A DNA stretch of 64,000 bases from Actinomyces respiraculi (GCF_014595995.2 NZ_CP063989.1:1984001-2048000), one strand, 5' to 3'. Positions 16,319 through 26,060 are shown, counted from the first letter of the stretch. The notes: generated from the sequence alone by a model not told the origin. Made by a program: numbers and translations.

Positions 16319-17275
16319 ATGACTCCGACGACACCGACAACAGCCCCCTCCTCCCGCCAGGCGTCGACCGCGGCGACGGTCGTCTCCAAGGCCCCCGCCC
16401 GCAGCCTCACCGTGGGCAAAGCCCTGGCCTGGACCGCCATGGTGCTCATCATGCTGTTCACGCTCCTGCCCTTCTACTGGGTCCTGCGCACGGCGCTGTC
16501 CTCCAACGCGGGCATCGCCGCCGACCCCACCAGCCTGCTGCCGGTCGACGCCAACCTGCGCGGCTTCGCCCGGGTCCTTGGGATGCAGTCCACCGAGGAG
16601 GCGCTGGCCGACGGCGGCAGCGGCGCAGCCATCAACTTCTGGCTCTACCTGCGCAACTCGGTCATCGTCTCCACGCTGGTGACCGTCGGGCAGGTCTTCT
16701 TCTCGGCGATGGCCGCCTACTCCTTCTCCCGCCTGCGCTGGAAGGGACGCGACACGGTCTTCGCCGTCTTCCTGGGCGCCCTCATGGTCCCCTCGATCTT
16801 CACGCTCCTGCCCAACTTCGTGCTGGTCAAGCAGCTCCACCTCATCGACACCTTCCTGGGGGTGGCCCTGCCGACCATGTTCATGACGCCCTTCGCGGTG
16901 TTCTTCCTCAAGCAGTTCTTCATGAACATTCCCCGCGAGCTGGAGGAGGCCGCCATGCTCGACGGCGCCTCGAAGGTCCGGGTCTTCTTCACCCTCATCC
17001 TGCCCATGGCCAAGGCCCCGATCTCGACGCTGGCGATCCTGACCTACATCACGGCCTGGAACGACTACTTCTGGCCTCTGCTCGTGTCCTACACAGACTC
17101 CTCGCGGGTGCTCACGGTGGCGCTGGCAGTCTTCCGGTCCCAGGCGCCCCAGACCGGTCCCGACTGGTCCGGGCTCATGGCGGCCACCCTCGTGGCCGCG
17201 CTCCCGATGCTCCTGCTGTTCATGGCCTTCGCCCGGCGCATCGTCAACTCCATCGGCTTTACCGGAATCAAGTGA
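16319..17275 (+). CDS. Sugar ABC transporter permease, MalG/UgpE/LacG type
   Basis: 318 residues. After a Thr/Ser-rich N-terminus of about 40 residues there are six membrane helices; the EAA loop is LEEAAMLDGASKVRVFFTLI. It starts 12 bases after the first permease with AGGAGGAG as ribosome site. Together the two form the channel of an alpha-galactoside (or related oligosaccharide) importer. Confidence 0.92.
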   Translation: MTPTTPTTAPSSRQASTAATVVSKAPARSLTVGKALAWTAMVLIMLFTLLPFYWVLRTALSSNAGIAADPTSLLPVDANLRGFARVLGMQSTEEALADGGSGAAINFWLYLRNSVIVSTLVTVGQVFFSAMAAYSFSRLRWKGRDTVFAVFLGALMVPSIFTLLPNFVLVKQLHLIDTFLGVALPTMFMTPFAVFFLKQFFMNIPRELEEAAMLDGASKVRVFFTLILPMAKAPISTLAILTYITAWNDYFWPLLVSYTDSSRVLTVALAVFRSQAPQTGPDWSGLMAATLVAALPMLLLFMAFARRIVNSIGFTGIK

Positions 17276-17283
17276 GGCACCAG

Positions 17284-18669
17284 ATGACGACTCACCCCAT
17301 TCTTCGCCCCTCACTGTCGCGCCGCAGCCTCCTGTGCTCCCTGGCCACGGGCGCAGCCGCCCTGAGTCTGGCGGCCTGCGCCGAGGACTCGGACCAGAGC
17401 ACCGGCACCGTGGAGTACTGGCTGTGGGACGCCGGCCAGCTCCCCGCCTACGAGGCCTGTGCCGAGGCCTTCAAAGCCAAGACCGGCATCACGGTCAACA
17501 TCACCCAGATCGGCTGGGGCGACTACTGGACCAAACTGACGGCGGGCTTCATTGCCGGGACCGGTCCGGACGCCTTCACCGACCACATCTCCAAGTTCGC
17601 CCAGTTCGTGGACCTGGAGGTCCTGGTCCCGTTGGACGAGCAGGCCGCGTGGTCGGGCGTCGACGAGTCCGCCTTCCAGGAGGGGCTCATCGATCTGTGG
17701 AAGGGAGAGGACGGACACCAGTACGGCTGCCCCAAGGACTGGGACACCGTGGCGGTCTTCTACAACCGGGCCATGCTCGCCGAGGCCGGCCTGACCGAGG
17801 CCGACCTGGCCGACTGGTCCTGGAACCCCCACGACGGGGGCACCTTCGAGAGGATCCTCGCCCGGCTGACCGTGGACAAGAACGGTGTGCACGGGGACGA
17901 GCCCGGTTTCGACAGGGACCACGTCGCCGTGTACGGCCTGGGTATCCAGGACGCCGGCTCCGGGGACGGCCAGACCCAGTGGAGCCCCTTCACCGGCTCG
18001 GCCGGCGACTGGCACTACACGAACAAGGAGACGTGGGGCAACCACTACCGCTACGACGAGAAGGTCTTCCAGGACACCTTGGACTGGTACTTCGGCCTGG
18101 TGGACAAGGGGTACCTGTGCCCCCGCGGCGCCTTCTCCACCACGACGAGCACCGACGTCCAGCTCGGCAGCGGCAAGATCGCCATGTGCATCTCCGGCTC
18201 GTGGATGTTCAGCACCTTCGCCAAGCTCGACATCGAGGTCGGAATCGCGGCGAATCCCGTGGGGCCCAACGGCCGGTCGGTCTCCCTGTTCAACGGGCTG
18301 GGCGACTCGGTGTGCAAGCAGTCGGCCAACATCGAGCAGGCCTGCCAGTGGGTGTCCTTCCTGGGCACCGCCGAGGCGCAGGACATCGTGGCCTCCTACG
18401 GCATCGTCTTCCCGGCGATCTCCTCCTCCACTCAGGCGGCCGTCGAGGTCTTCGAGGAGACGGGTCTTCCCACGGCGCCCTTCACCCAGCACGTGGAGGA
18501 CGGCTCGACCTTCTTCTTCCCGCTGACCTACTTCGGCGCGGACGTCACAGCCATCATGCAGCCCGCCACGGACGACCTGTGGGCCAACCGCGTGCCCGCC
18601 TCAACGCTGACGAAGTACAACGACCAGGTTAACCTCCTGTTCGAGACCTCCACCCACACCAAGGACTGA
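17284..18669 (+). CDS. Extracellular sugar-binding lipoprotein of the ABC transporter
   Basis: 461 residues. The N-terminus has twin arginines (SRRSLLCSLATGAAALSLAAC) and a lipobox LAAC, so it is an exported lipoprotein, possibly through Tat. The mature part begins VEYWLWDAGQLPAYEACAEAF, typical of family 1 solute-binding proteins, and GKIAMCISGSWM is a conserved segment of the second lobe. It starts eight bases after the second permease. Being the last gene of the operon is less common than being the first among the transport genes. Substrate assignment rests on the linked GH36 gene. Confidence 0.92.
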   Translation: MTTHPILRPSLSRRSLLCSLATGAAALSLAACAEDSDQSTGTVEYWLWDAGQLPAYEACAEAFKAKTGITVNITQIGWGDYWTKLTAGFIAGTGPDAFTDHISKFAQFVDLEVLVPLDEQAAWSGVDESAFQEGLIDLWKGEDGHQYGCPKDWDTVAVFYNRAMLAEAGLTEADLADWSWNPHDGGTFERILARLTVDKNGVHGDEPGFDRDHVAVYGLGIQDAGSGDGQTQWSPFTGSAGDWHYTNKETWGNHYRYDEKVFQDTLDWYFGLVDKGYLCPRGAFSTTTSTDVQLGSGKIAMCISGSWMFSTFAKLDIEVGIAANPVGPNGRSVSLFNGLGDSVCKQSANIEQACQWVSFLGTAEAQDIVASYGIVFPAISSSTQAAVEVFEETGLPTAPFTQHVEDGSTFFFPLTYFGADVTAIMQPATDDLWANRVPASTLTKYNDQVNLLFETSTHTKD

Positions 18670-18699
18670 GGGCGGGGCTGAGAATCTCGCAGCGCCCGG

Positions 18700-18731
18700 G
18701 GCCGGTGGTCGTCACGCGACGGCCACCGGCC
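18700..18731. terminator. Bidirectional terminator between the sugar operon and fhs
   Basis: 14-bp stem (18700-18713 with 18718-18731, one wobble) and a four-base loop, between convergent genes. No U-tract, as usual in high-GC actinobacteria. Confidence 0.78.
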
Positions 18732-18753
18732 TTCGTGCTGCCCGGCGCGGGCC

Positions 18754-20574
18754 TCAGCGCAGGTTGAGGATCTGCCCGGTGGCGGTGTCGACGTCGATGC
18801 GCTCGGCCTGGGGGCGGCTGGGCAGCCCGGGCATCGTCGACAGGTTGCCGCAGATCGCGTAGACGTAGCCGGCCCCGGCGGCCAGGCGCACCTCGCGCAC
18901 CGGCAGGCGCCACCCGGTGGGCACCCCCTTGAGGGACGGGTCGTGGGACAGCGACAACGGCGTCTTGGCGACCACCACCGCCAGGTCCCCGTAGCCATCC
19001 GCCTCGCAGTCCTCAAGGAACCGGGCGGCGGCCGGGGCGTAGTCGACGCCGTCGGCCCCGTACATGGCGGCGACCTTGTCGATCTTGGTGCGCAGGCTGT
19101 CGGAGGACTCGTACAGGGCCCTGCCGACGCCTGCAAGGCCGCCGTCGCGCACCTTGCGGCAGGCGCGGACCACCTCGTCCGCCAGATCGGCGCAGCCCGC
19201 CCCGCCCTCGGTCACCGGCCTGACGGCGGCCACGCGGGCTCCGGCCTCGCGGGCCAGGTGCTGAACCTCGGCGATCTCGGAGTCGTGGTCCGTGGGGAAG
19301 ACGTTGATGGCGACGACGGGCTCCATGCCGAAGCTGCGCACGATCTGCAGGTGCCTGAGCATGTTGGCGGCCCCGGCACGCACCTCCTCGGGATTCTCCC
19401 GGAGCATGGCCTCAGGCAGGTCCTTGCCGGGCAGGATTCGGTAGGCACCCGAGTGGGCCTTGAGCGCCCTGATGGTGACGACGAGGACAGCGGCGTCGGG
19501 GCGCATGCCGGAGACCCGGCACTTGAGGTCGACGAAGCGCTCGAGCCCCATATCGGCGCCGAAGCCGGCCTCGGTCAGGACGTAGCCGGGCTCCTGGCCG
19601 GGACCCTCGGCCAGGCCCCGGGCGGCGACGAGGTCGGCCATGACCGAGGAGCAGCCGGTGGCGATATTGCCGAAGGGGCCGGTGTGGATGAGGGCCGGGG
19701 TGCCCTCGCTGGTGCGCAGGAGGTTGGGGGCCAGGGCGTCGCGCAGGACGGCCGTCATGGCGCCGGCGGCGCCCAGGTCCTCGGCGGTGACCCACCGTCC
19801 CTCCTGGTTGCGGGCCACGACGACGCGTCCCAGGCGCTCGCGCAGGTCCGCCAGGGATGTCGCCAGGGACATGATGACCATGATCTCGCTGGCGGGGGTG
19901 ATGTCGAAGGAGGCCTGGCGGGTGACGCCGTCGGACGTGGCGCCGAGTCCGATGACGATGTGCCGCAGGGCGCGGTCGTTGACGTCCAGGACCCTGGGCC
20001 AGGTGATGGTGCGCTCGACGATGCCCAGGGCGTTGCCGTGGTGGAGGTGGTTGTCGATCAGCGCGGCCAGGAGGTTGTGCGCCGCGGTGATGGCATGGAA
20101 GTCGCCGGTCAGGTGGAGGTTCATGCGCTCGGCGGGCAGGATGCGGGCCTTGCCGGAGCCGCCGGCACCGCCCTTGATGCCGAAGGTGGGGCCCATGGCG
20201 GACTGGCGCAGGGTGAGCAGGCTGCGGTGCCCGCGGTGGGCGAGGCCCTGGGCCAGGCCGATGGCGACGGTGGACTTGCCCTCGCCGAAGGAGGTCGGGG
20301 TCATGGCGGTGACGACCACGTAGTGCGGCGGGGTGCCGACGGCGGGTGCTGGGTCGTCGCCGTCGGCGGGTGCTGGGCCGTGTCCGACGACGGGAGCTGG
20401 GCCGTCGCCATCGGGAGCGAGGACGGCCAGGTCGACCTTGGCCACGTCCCGGCCGTAGGGGATGAGGTGGGAGCTGTCGATGCCGGCGCGTGCCGCGATC
20501 TCGGTCATCGTCACGGGGGCGTCGGCGTCAGCGGGGGCGCTGGCGGTCCGGGTCACGTCATTGGCCTCGGTCAT
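18754..20574 (-). CDS. fhs: Formate-tetrahydrofolate ligase
   Basis: 606 residues from the ATG at 20574. It makes 10-formyl-tetrahydrofolate from formate, ATP and tetrahydrofolate. The ATP-binding P-loop is MTPTSFGEGKSTVAIGLAQG (about residues 91-110); FGIKGGAGG and TGDFHAITAAHNLL are family signatures. Oddity: between AVLAPDG and the first core strand (about residues 54-83) there is an inserted low-complexity stretch of Pro-Ala-Pro/Asp-Gly repeats. The start is supported by TACGCT ending six bases before the ATG, which predicts a leaderless mRNA; an upstream in-frame extension to 20676 is rejected. Divergent from pckG. Confidence 0.94.
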   Translation of the reverse strand: MTEANDVTRTASAPADADAPVTMTEIAARAGIDSSHLIPYGRDVAKVDLAVLAPDGDGPAPVVGHGPAPADGDDPAPAVGTPPHYVVVTAMTPTSFGEGKSTVAIGLAQGLAHRGHRSLLTLRQSAMGPTFGIKGGAGGSGKARILPAERMNLHLTGDFHAITAAHNLLAALIDNHLHHGNALGIVERTITWPRVLDVNDRALRHIVIGLGATSDGVTRQASFDITPASEIMVIMSLATSLADLRERLGRVVVARNQEGRWVTAEDLGAAGAMTAVLRDALAPNLLRTSEGTPALIHTGPFGNIATGCSSVMADLVAARGLAEGPGQEPGYVLTEAGFGADMGLERFVDLKCRVSGMRPDAAVLVVTIRALKAHSGAYRILPGKDLPEAMLRENPEEVRAGAANMLRHLQIVRSFGMEPVVAINVFPTDHDSEIAEVQHLAREAGARVAAVRPVTEGGAGCADLADEVVRACRKVRDGGLAGVGRALYESSDSLRTKIDKVAAMYGADGVDYAPAAARFLEDCEADGYGDLAVVVAKTPLSLSHDPSLKGVPTGWRLPVREVRLAAGAGYVYAICGNLSTMPGLPSRPQAERIDVDTATGQILNLR

Positions 20575-20580
20575 GGGAGC

Positions 20581-20586
20581 AGCGTA
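20581..20586 (-). promoter_or_regulatory. Leaderless -10 element of fhs
   Basis: TACGCT on the minus strand ends six bases before the fhs ATG (20574), so transcription should begin at or next to the A of the start codon. No Shine-Dalgarno is present. Confidence 0.6.
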
Positions 20587-20722
20587 ACCAGGATGGGCGT
20601 TGCGCACCCGAGTTCGCATCGTCCTGCCCACGCGCAGGGGCGACGGCGCCCGCCACCCCGGCCACGACCATCCCACCTCCTCACAGTCAGTTCTCAGAGT
20701 TTCGTATACCCGAATTATTGTT

Positions 20723-20728
20723 TAGGCT
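20723..20728 (+). promoter_or_regulatory. Candidate -10 of pckG
   Basis: TAGGCT in a locally AT-rich stretch (20697-20730), about 70 bases before the pckG start; the leader of about 60 bases contains the TTGGAG ribosome site. Confidence 0.4.
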
Positions 20729-20797
20729 CGTTCCCGGGCCCCCAGACCTCGGTCGGCAACGCCTTCCGCTCAAGGCCCCTTCACGATTGGAGATCCT

Positions 20798-22678
20798 GTG
20801 ACTCACTCCGCCTCGGCCCTGACGCGGGCCGGACTGACCAACACCCACGTCCATGAGTTCGTCGCCGAGTGGTCGCGCGTGCTGACCCCCGACCACATCG
20901 AGGTGATCAGCTCCGACGACGACGCCCGCCTGCTCTCCGAGGCCCTGGCGGACGGCGAGATCCTCGAGGCCGGCCACGGCCGCTACCTGGCCCACAGCCA
21001 CCCCAAGGACACCGCCCGTTCCGAGGAGCGCACGGTCGTGTCCACCCACGACCCCGCCGACACGGGCGTCTACAACAACTGGCGCCACGCCGAGGAGGTC
21101 CGCCCCCAGCAGGTCGAGCGCATGAGCGGTGCCATGACCGGCAAGACCATGTACGTCGTGCCCTATCTCATGGCCCCTCCCGGCTCCCCGCTGCAGCGCT
21201 GGGCCGTGGGCGTGGAGCTGACGGACAACCGCGTCGTCGTGCTGCAGATGCTGCGCATGGCCCGGGTGGGCGTGCAGTACCTCAATGACCTGGTGGACCC
21301 CGCCTTCTTCGTGCGCGCCGTCCACGCCACCGGGGACCTGGACGCACTGGGACAGGGCACCGCGGAGGACCAGCGCCTCTTCGCCACCATCGCCGACCGC
21401 CGCGAGATCCTGCACTTCGGCTCCGCCTACGGCGGCAACGCCCTGCTGGGCAAGATCGCCCACGGGCTGCGCCAGGGCTCCTACGACGGCTGGGCCTCCG
21501 GGCGCTTCATGGGCGAGCAGTTCATGCTCATCGGCATCCGGGACAAGGAGACCGGCCGCGTCTACCACGTGTGCGGCGGTATGCCCTCGGCCTCCGGCAA
21601 GACGAACCTGGCCATGATGCTGCCGCCCGCCGCGCTGGGCGAGCGCTACGAGGTCGACTTCTACGGCGACGACATCGTGTGGCTGCGCGTTGACGAGAAC
21701 GACGGCCGCGTCTACGGCATGAACCCCGAGTACGGCACCTTCGGCGTCGCCAAGGACACGAACTGGGAGTCCAACCCCAACGCCATGCACGCCGTCGCCG
21801 AGGGTACGGGGACGCTCTTCGTCAACGTCGCCCACCACGAGGACACCCACGAGCTGTGGTGGGAGGGCAAGACCCCCGACTACCCCGAGGACGTCACGGG
21901 CTGGCGGGACTGGCGCAACGAGCGCATCGACGAGCGCCCGGCCGAGCGCCGGCGCTCGGGGGAGGACGCGGACCTGTGGAGCCAGAAGAACTCGCGCTTC
22001 ACGGCCCGCCTGTCGGTGGTGCCCAACATCGCCGAGGACTACGAGCGCCCCGAGGGCGTACCCATCGACGCCATCATCTTCGGCGGCCGCTGCCGCGACC
22101 GCGAGCCCCTCATCCGCGCCATCACCGACCTGGCCGAGGGCGTCTACGACGGGTTGACCCTGGGCGCGGAGGCAACCTTCGCGGCCGAGGGCACCGAAGG
22201 GCGCCTGCGCTACGACCCCATGTCCATGCGTCCCTTCATGGCCTTCCCCGAGGGCGCCTACGCCCAGCACTGGCTCAACGTCCTGAGCCAGGCCAAGCAC
22301 CAGCCCATCTTCGCCCACGTCAACTGGTTCCAGCGCGACGGCGAGGACGGCCACTTCCTGTGGCCCGGCTACGGGGAGAACCTGCGGGCGCTGCTGTGGC
22401 TCATCGACCTCAAGGAGGGCCGTGCTCAGGGACGCCAGACCCCGGTCGGCATCGTGCCGCTGCCCGAGGAGCTCAACCTCGAGGGCTTCGAGGGCTCGCG
22501 CGAGGACCTGGACCAGCTGCTCGAGGTCGACCTGGATCGCTGGTCGCAGGAGATCGCCCTGCGCGAGGAGCACCTGGGCCAGTTCGAGGGGCTTCCCGAG
22601 GAGATCTGGCAGGCCCACCGCCGGGTGAGCGCCGCGGTGGCCGAGGCCCGGGAGGCGACCACAGGGTCACAGGACTGA
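20798..22678 (+). CDS. pckG: Phosphoenolpyruvate carboxykinase (GTP)
   Basis: 626 residues, the usual length for the GTP-dependent enzyme, from a GTG preceded by GGAG. It interconverts oxaloacetate and phosphoenolpyruvate. Visible signatures are HFGSAYGGNALLGKIAHGLR, the kinase-1a loop GGMPSASGKTNLAMM, the metal site GDDIVWLRVDENDG, NPEYGTFGVA and the nucleotide-binding KNSRFT. In a fermentative, CO2-requiring actinobacterium it probably runs in the carboxylating direction on the way to succinate; that direction is inference. Divergent from fhs. Confidence 0.96.
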   Translation: MTHSASALTRAGLTNTHVHEFVAEWSRVLTPDHIEVISSDDDARLLSEALADGEILEAGHGRYLAHSHPKDTARSEERTVVSTHDPADTGVYNNWRHAEEVRPQQVERMSGAMTGKTMYVVPYLMAPPGSPLQRWAVGVELTDNRVVVLQMLRMARVGVQYLNDLVDPAFFVRAVHATGDLDALGQGTAEDQRLFATIADRREILHFGSAYGGNALLGKIAHGLRQGSYDGWASGRFMGEQFMLIGIRDKETGRVYHVCGGMPSASGKTNLAMMLPPAALGERYEVDFYGDDIVWLRVDENDGRVYGMNPEYGTFGVAKDTNWESNPNAMHAVAEGTGTLFVNVAHHEDTHELWWEGKTPDYPEDVTGWRDWRNERIDERPAERRRSGEDADLWSQKNSRFTARLSVVPNIAEDYERPEGVPIDAIIFGGRCRDREPLIRAITDLAEGVYDGLTLGAEATFAAEGTEGRLRYDPMSMRPFMAFPEGAYAQHWLNVLSQAKHQPIFAHVNWFQRDGEDGHFLWPGYGENLRALLWLIDLKEGRAQGRQTPVGIVPLPEELNLEGFEGSREDLDQLLEVDLDRWSQEIALREEHLGQFEGLPEEIWQAHRRVSAAVAEAREATTGSQD

Positions 22679-22753
22679 CCCACTCACCGGGTGCGCCTCG
22701 GTGTCACGAACCGACAGCCGGGACGCCGGCGCGCACCTGAACCGGGCCCTGGC

Positions 22754-23263
22754 TCAAGCGGTCGCGTCGGCGGCCTCCTGGGCCAAGGCCTGCTCAAGCG
22801 CGTGAGCGCACACCTCGGTCGAGTAGCCCTTGCGGGCCAGGTGCGCCAGCACCCGGCGCCTGCGCACCTCGGGGGCCAGGGCACGGGTGAGAGTGAGCCT
22901 CTTGGCCGCGAGCTCGAGCGCCGCGTCGGCCTCGTCGTGGGCGTCGATCTGCTCGAGCGCCGCGGCCAGGTCCCGCTCACCGATGCCCTTGAGGCGCAGC
23001 TCCTGGGCGATGGCCCGCCGGGCGGCCCCCTTCTCGGCGAAGCGGGTGCGCGCGAGGGTCGCGGCGTAGGCGGCGTCGTCGACGACCCCGACGGTCTCGA
23101 GGCGGTCGAGCACCTCCTCGGCCACGCGCGGGTCCGTCCCCTTGCGGGCGAGGAGCCGGGCGAGGACGGCGCGCGGTGCGGCCGAGCGGTCGAGGCGGCG
23201 CAGGACGAGATCCCTCGCCGCCTCGACCTGCTGCTGGTGCTCGTCAGGGGTGAGCCAGGGCAT
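22754..23263 (-). CDS. recX: Regulatory protein RecX
   Basis: 169 residues made of three-helix repeats, e.g. RLLARKGTDPRVAEEVLDRL, RFAEKGAARRAIAQELRLKG and HLARKGYSTEVCAHALEQAL. It binds RecA filaments and limits their activity. Its ATG overlaps the recA stop by one base (TGATG), so the two are translationally coupled and RecX is made in proportion to RecA, as in mycobacteria. Confidence 0.9.
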   Translation of the reverse strand: MPWLTPDEHQQQVEAARDLVLRRLDRSAAPRAVLARLLARKGTDPRVAEEVLDRLETVGVVDDAAYAATLARTRFAEKGAARRAIAQELRLKGIGERDLAAALEQIDAHDEADAALELAAKRLTLTRALAPEVRRRRVLAHLARKGYSTEVCAHALEQALAQEAADATA

Positions 23264-24462
23264 CAGAAGCCGTCGGCGTCCTCACCGAAGGCGTCGGCCT
23301 CCTCCACCGCCTTCTTGCGCTTGCGTGCCGAAGCGCCGCCGCCTCCGGCGGAAGCCGCGGCGGCCTGGGGCGCGGCAGTCTGCGCGGCGGCCTGGGCCGC
23401 AGCCTGCTCGGCGGCCTCGGCAGCGGCCTGCGCCTCCTCCCTGGCCTTGCGGCCGGCCTCACCGATGCCCAGGACACCCAGGATCTTGTTCTCGATCTCA
23501 TTGGCGAGCTCCGGGTTGTCCCGCAGGAAGGTGCGGGCGTTCTCCTTGCCCTGGCCGAGCTGGTCCGTACCGTAGGTGAACCAGGCGCCGGACTTGCGGA
23601 TGACACCGTTCTCGACGCCGAGGTCGATGAGCCCGCCCTCGCGGGAGATGCCCTGCCCGTAGATGATGTCGAACTCGGCCTGCTTGAAGGGCGGGGCCAT
23701 CTTGTTCTTGACGACCTTGGCGCGGGTCCGGTTGCCCACGGGCTGGTCCCCGTCCTTGAGGGTCTGGATACGGCGCACGTCGATGCGCACGGAGGCGTAG
23801 AACTTCAGGGCCTTGCCACCGGTGGTGGTCTCCGGGCTGCCGAAGAACACGCCGATCTTCTCGCGCAGCTGGTTGATGAAGATGGCGGTGGTGCCGGTGG
23901 CGGACAGGGCTCCGGTGATCTTGCGCAGAGCCTGGCTCATGAGGCGCGCCTGGAGGCCGACGTGAGAGTCGCCCATCTCCCCCTCGATCTCCGCCTTGGG
24001 CACGAGCGCCGCCACCGAGTCGACGACGATGATGTCCAGGCCGCCGGAGCGGATGAGCATGTCCGCGATCTCGAGGGCCTGCTCGCCGGTGTCCGGCTGG
24101 GAGACGAGGAGGTTGTCGGTGTCCACGCCCAGCGCCTTGGCGTAGACCGGGTCGAGGGCGTGCTCGGCGTCGATGAAGGCGGCGTTGCCGCCGGCCCGCT
24201 GGGCGTTGGCCACCGCGTGCAGGGCGACCGTCGTCTTACCGGAGGACTCGGGGCCATAGATCTCGACGACGCGCCCGCGCGGCAGCCCGCCGATGCCGAG
24301 GGCGACATCCAGTGCGGTCGAGCCCGTGGGGATGATGGCCACCGGCGGGCGCGAGTCGTCACCCAGGCGCATGACGGAGCCCTTGCCGAAGGACTTGTCG
24401 ATCTGGGCGAGGGCGGTGGCCAGGGCCTTGGCGCGGTCCTGGGTCTGGTTGGCTGCGGGCAT
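23263..24462 (-). CDS. recA: Recombinase RecA
   Basis: 399 residues. Walker A is [18 protein letters not shown], Walker [12 protein letters not shown], loop L1 follows [20 protein letters not shown], and the ATP-cap motif is [18 protein letters not shown]. It drives homologous recombination and SOS induction. The C-terminal tail after about residue 335 is unusually long and made mostly of Ala and Gln, ending in a basic then acidic segment ([21 protein letters not shown] region). A GAGGT ribosome site precedes the ATG. An SOS box lies 178 bases upstream. No intein. Confidence 0.97.
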   Translation of the reverse strand: MPAANQTQDRAKALATALAQIDKSFGKGSVMRLGDDSRPPVAIIPTGSTALDVALGIGGLPRGRVVEIYGPESSGKTTVALHAVANAQRAGGNAAFIDAEHALDPVYAKALGVDTDNLLVSQPDTGEQALEIADMLIRSGGLDIIVVDSVAALVPKAEIEGEMGDSHVGLQARLMSQALRKITGALSATGTTAIFINQLREKIGVFFGSPETTTGGKALKFYASVRIDVRRIQTLKDGDQPVGNRTRAKVVKNKMAPPFKQAEFDIIYGQGISREGGLIDLGVENGVIRKSGAWFTYGTDQLGQGKENARTFLRDNPELANEIENKILGVLGIGEAGRKAREEAQAAAEAAEQAAAQAAAQTAAPQAAAASAGGGGASARKRKKAVEEADAFGEDADGF

Positions 24463-24639
24463 TGCTCTACCTCGGTCTCGTGCGGCTCCTCGCCGCGGCG
24501 GTCAGGGCTGGTCCTTCAGGACGGGTTCCCCTCTCCGGGGCCCGTGGGTGACGCTATGCCGGACCACTGACACGTATCCCAGACCGAGCCGCCAACGGTG
24601 GACAACCATGACCGGGAGGTCACCTGGGGACGACAGTAG

Positions 24640-24655
24640 TCGTACAGGTGTTCGA
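24640..24655 (-). promoter_or_regulatory. LexA (SOS) box upstream of recA
   Basis: TCGTACAGGTGTTCGA matches the actinobacterial SOS palindrome TCGAAC-N4-GTTCGA at all but one arm position. It lies between DUF3046 and recA, 178 bases before the recA start, and should mediate LexA repression of recA-recX. Confidence 0.8.
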
Positions 24656-24723
24656 GATACCAACTGGAGCCCCGGCGTGTCACGATCCAATCCGGTGCCC
24701 GGCGCACCGCCCGCAATGCCCGG

Positions 24724-24945
24724 CTACCTCTTGCGCGGGTCCTCCCGGTAGACCCAACGGTCCGCCTCCGAGGCGTCCGTCTCGTCACACAGGGCGTCCC
24801 ACACCCGCCGCGGGCTCTCCCCCGCGTCCAGGGCTTCCTGGGCGGTGTGTCCCAGGCCCGGCAGCACGAGGTCCTTGACCAGTGAGCGGCCGTAGGCGGA
24901 GCCGTAGACGGCCTCCACGGCGCGCCAGAGCTCGGAGTGCTTCAT
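24724..24945 (-). CDS. DUF3046 family protein
   Basis: 73 residues, beginning MKHSELWRAVEAVYG and containing the family's conserved YGRSLVKDLVLPGLG and PRRVWDALCDE. The function is unknown, but the gene stands next to recA in many actinobacteria, as here. No membrane segment or catalytic motif is visible. Confidence 0.87.
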   Translation of the reverse strand: MKHSELWRAVEAVYGSAYGRSLVKDLVLPGLGHTAQEALDAGESPRRVWDALCDETDASEADRWVYREDPRKR

Positions 24946-24997
24946 GGCGCCACTGTCCGTCCTGCCCCATACCCCGACGTCGCGCGGTGACGCGGGC

Positions 24998-25414
24998 TCA
25001 GCGCAGGAAGAGGCGCTGCTGACGCACGAGCTCGTCGGGGACGGTGTCCGGCACGCTCACGCCCTCGGCAAGGGCGATGCGGTCCGAGACCTCACGCAGC
25101 ACGGCGGACAGCGGGGCGTCGAGTGCCTGGCAGATCGAGGCCAGCAGCTCGGAGGAGGCCTCCTTCTGCCCGCGCTCGACCTCGGAGAGGTATCCGAGGG
25201 AGACTCGGGCCTGGGAGGAGACCTCGCGCAGGGTGCGTCCCTGGTGCTGGCGCACCGAGCGCAGCACCTCGCCGATCTCGCGGCGCAGGAGGACGTTCTC
25301 AGTCTTGACGGGTTCCACGGGTGCACCGTATCCCGCCGTCGGCGCCGCGCGCATGGCGGTCCTGCCTGCGGGACGCACAGGGCGAGAGGTACGGGGCTGG
25401 TTCGTCTTATTCAT
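24998..25414 (-). CDS. Xre-family regulator, ClgR-like
   Basis: Up to 138 residues. The helix-turn-helix is [20 protein letters not shown], with [30 protein letters not shown] after it, the pattern of ClgR (activator of clp protease and recX genes in actinobacteria). Family members usually begin near [12 protein letters not shown], so the 40-residue N-terminal extension from the ATG at 25414 may not be translated; a GTG within that extension is an alternative. It lies between cinA and DUF3046/recA, the place ClgR occupies in related genomes. Confidence 0.82.
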   Translation of the reverse strand: MNKTNQPRTSRPVRPAGRTAMRAAPTAGYGAPVEPVKTENVLLRREIGEVLRSVRQHQGRTLREVSSQARVSLGYLSEVERGQKEASSELLASICQALDAPLSAVLREVSDRIALAEGVSVPDTVPDELVRQQRLFLR

Positions 25415-25535
25415 CGCTGGGTGCAACCGTTCGGTTCGTAGTTTCATTCCCGCCCCCGGTCCCGGTACCACCCGGCCCCCCGGGGCGTCGGAGGGATCTT
25501 CACCCGCCTGCCTGGGAGAAGAGGTGGAGGCAGCC

Positions 25536-26060
25536 TCAGCGGATCCTGGGAGAGCGCAGCATCTCCAGGGCGAGGCCGACGACGGCCTCAGCGGACCCCA
25601 GACGCACCTGCGCCCGGTCACCGTCCAGCCGCAGCGCGCGCTCGGCCCCACCCCACGGGGTGACGACGGCGACGTGCACGGTCCCGGCCTCGTGGCCGTC
25701 CGCGGGCCCGGGGCCCGCCACACCCGTTGTCGCCAGGCCGAGGTCCGCGCCCAGCACGCGCGCCACGCCCCGGGCCATCTGGAGGGCGACCTCGCCGTCC
25801 ACGGGCCCGGTGCGCGCCAGCAGCTCGGCGTCGACCCCCAGCACCTGCGCCTTGACCCGTGTGGCGTAGGCCACGACTCCGCCGAGGAGCACGGCGGAGG
25901 CCCCGGGCACGCCCACGAGGGTGGAGCACACCATCCCACCGGTGAGGGACTCGGCGACGGCGATCGTGCGCCCCTGCTCGCGCGCGGCCTCCAGCAGCTG
26001 CTCCGCCTGCCCGGCAAGGCCTCGCCCGCCCGCAGGGCTCACGGTCGCCGCAGGGCTCAC
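25536..26060 (-). CDS. CinA C-terminal-domain nicotinamide-nucleotide amidase
   Basis: 174 residues, the short form consisting only of the CinA C-terminal domain. Signatures are [26 protein letters not shown] and [14 protein letters not shown]. The activity known for this domain is deamidation of nicotinamide mononucleotide. Its GTG overlaps the pgsA stop by four bases (GTGA), so the pair is translationally coupled. Confidence 0.9.
   Translation of the reverse strand: MSPAATVSPAGGRGLAGQAEQLLEAAREQGRTIAVAESLTGGMVCSTLVGVPGASAVLLGGVVAYATRVKAQVLGVDAELLARTGPVDGEVALQMARGVARVLGADLGLATTGVAGPGPADGHEAGTVHVAVVTPWGGAERALRLDGDRAQVRLGSAEAVVGLALEMLRSPRIR

Noticed and set aside
15793..18669. A 958-codon frame that includes the sugar-binding protein
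   Set aside because: Its front half is a shadow of the two permease genes in another frame; the lipoprotein begins at 17284 with a clear signal peptide.
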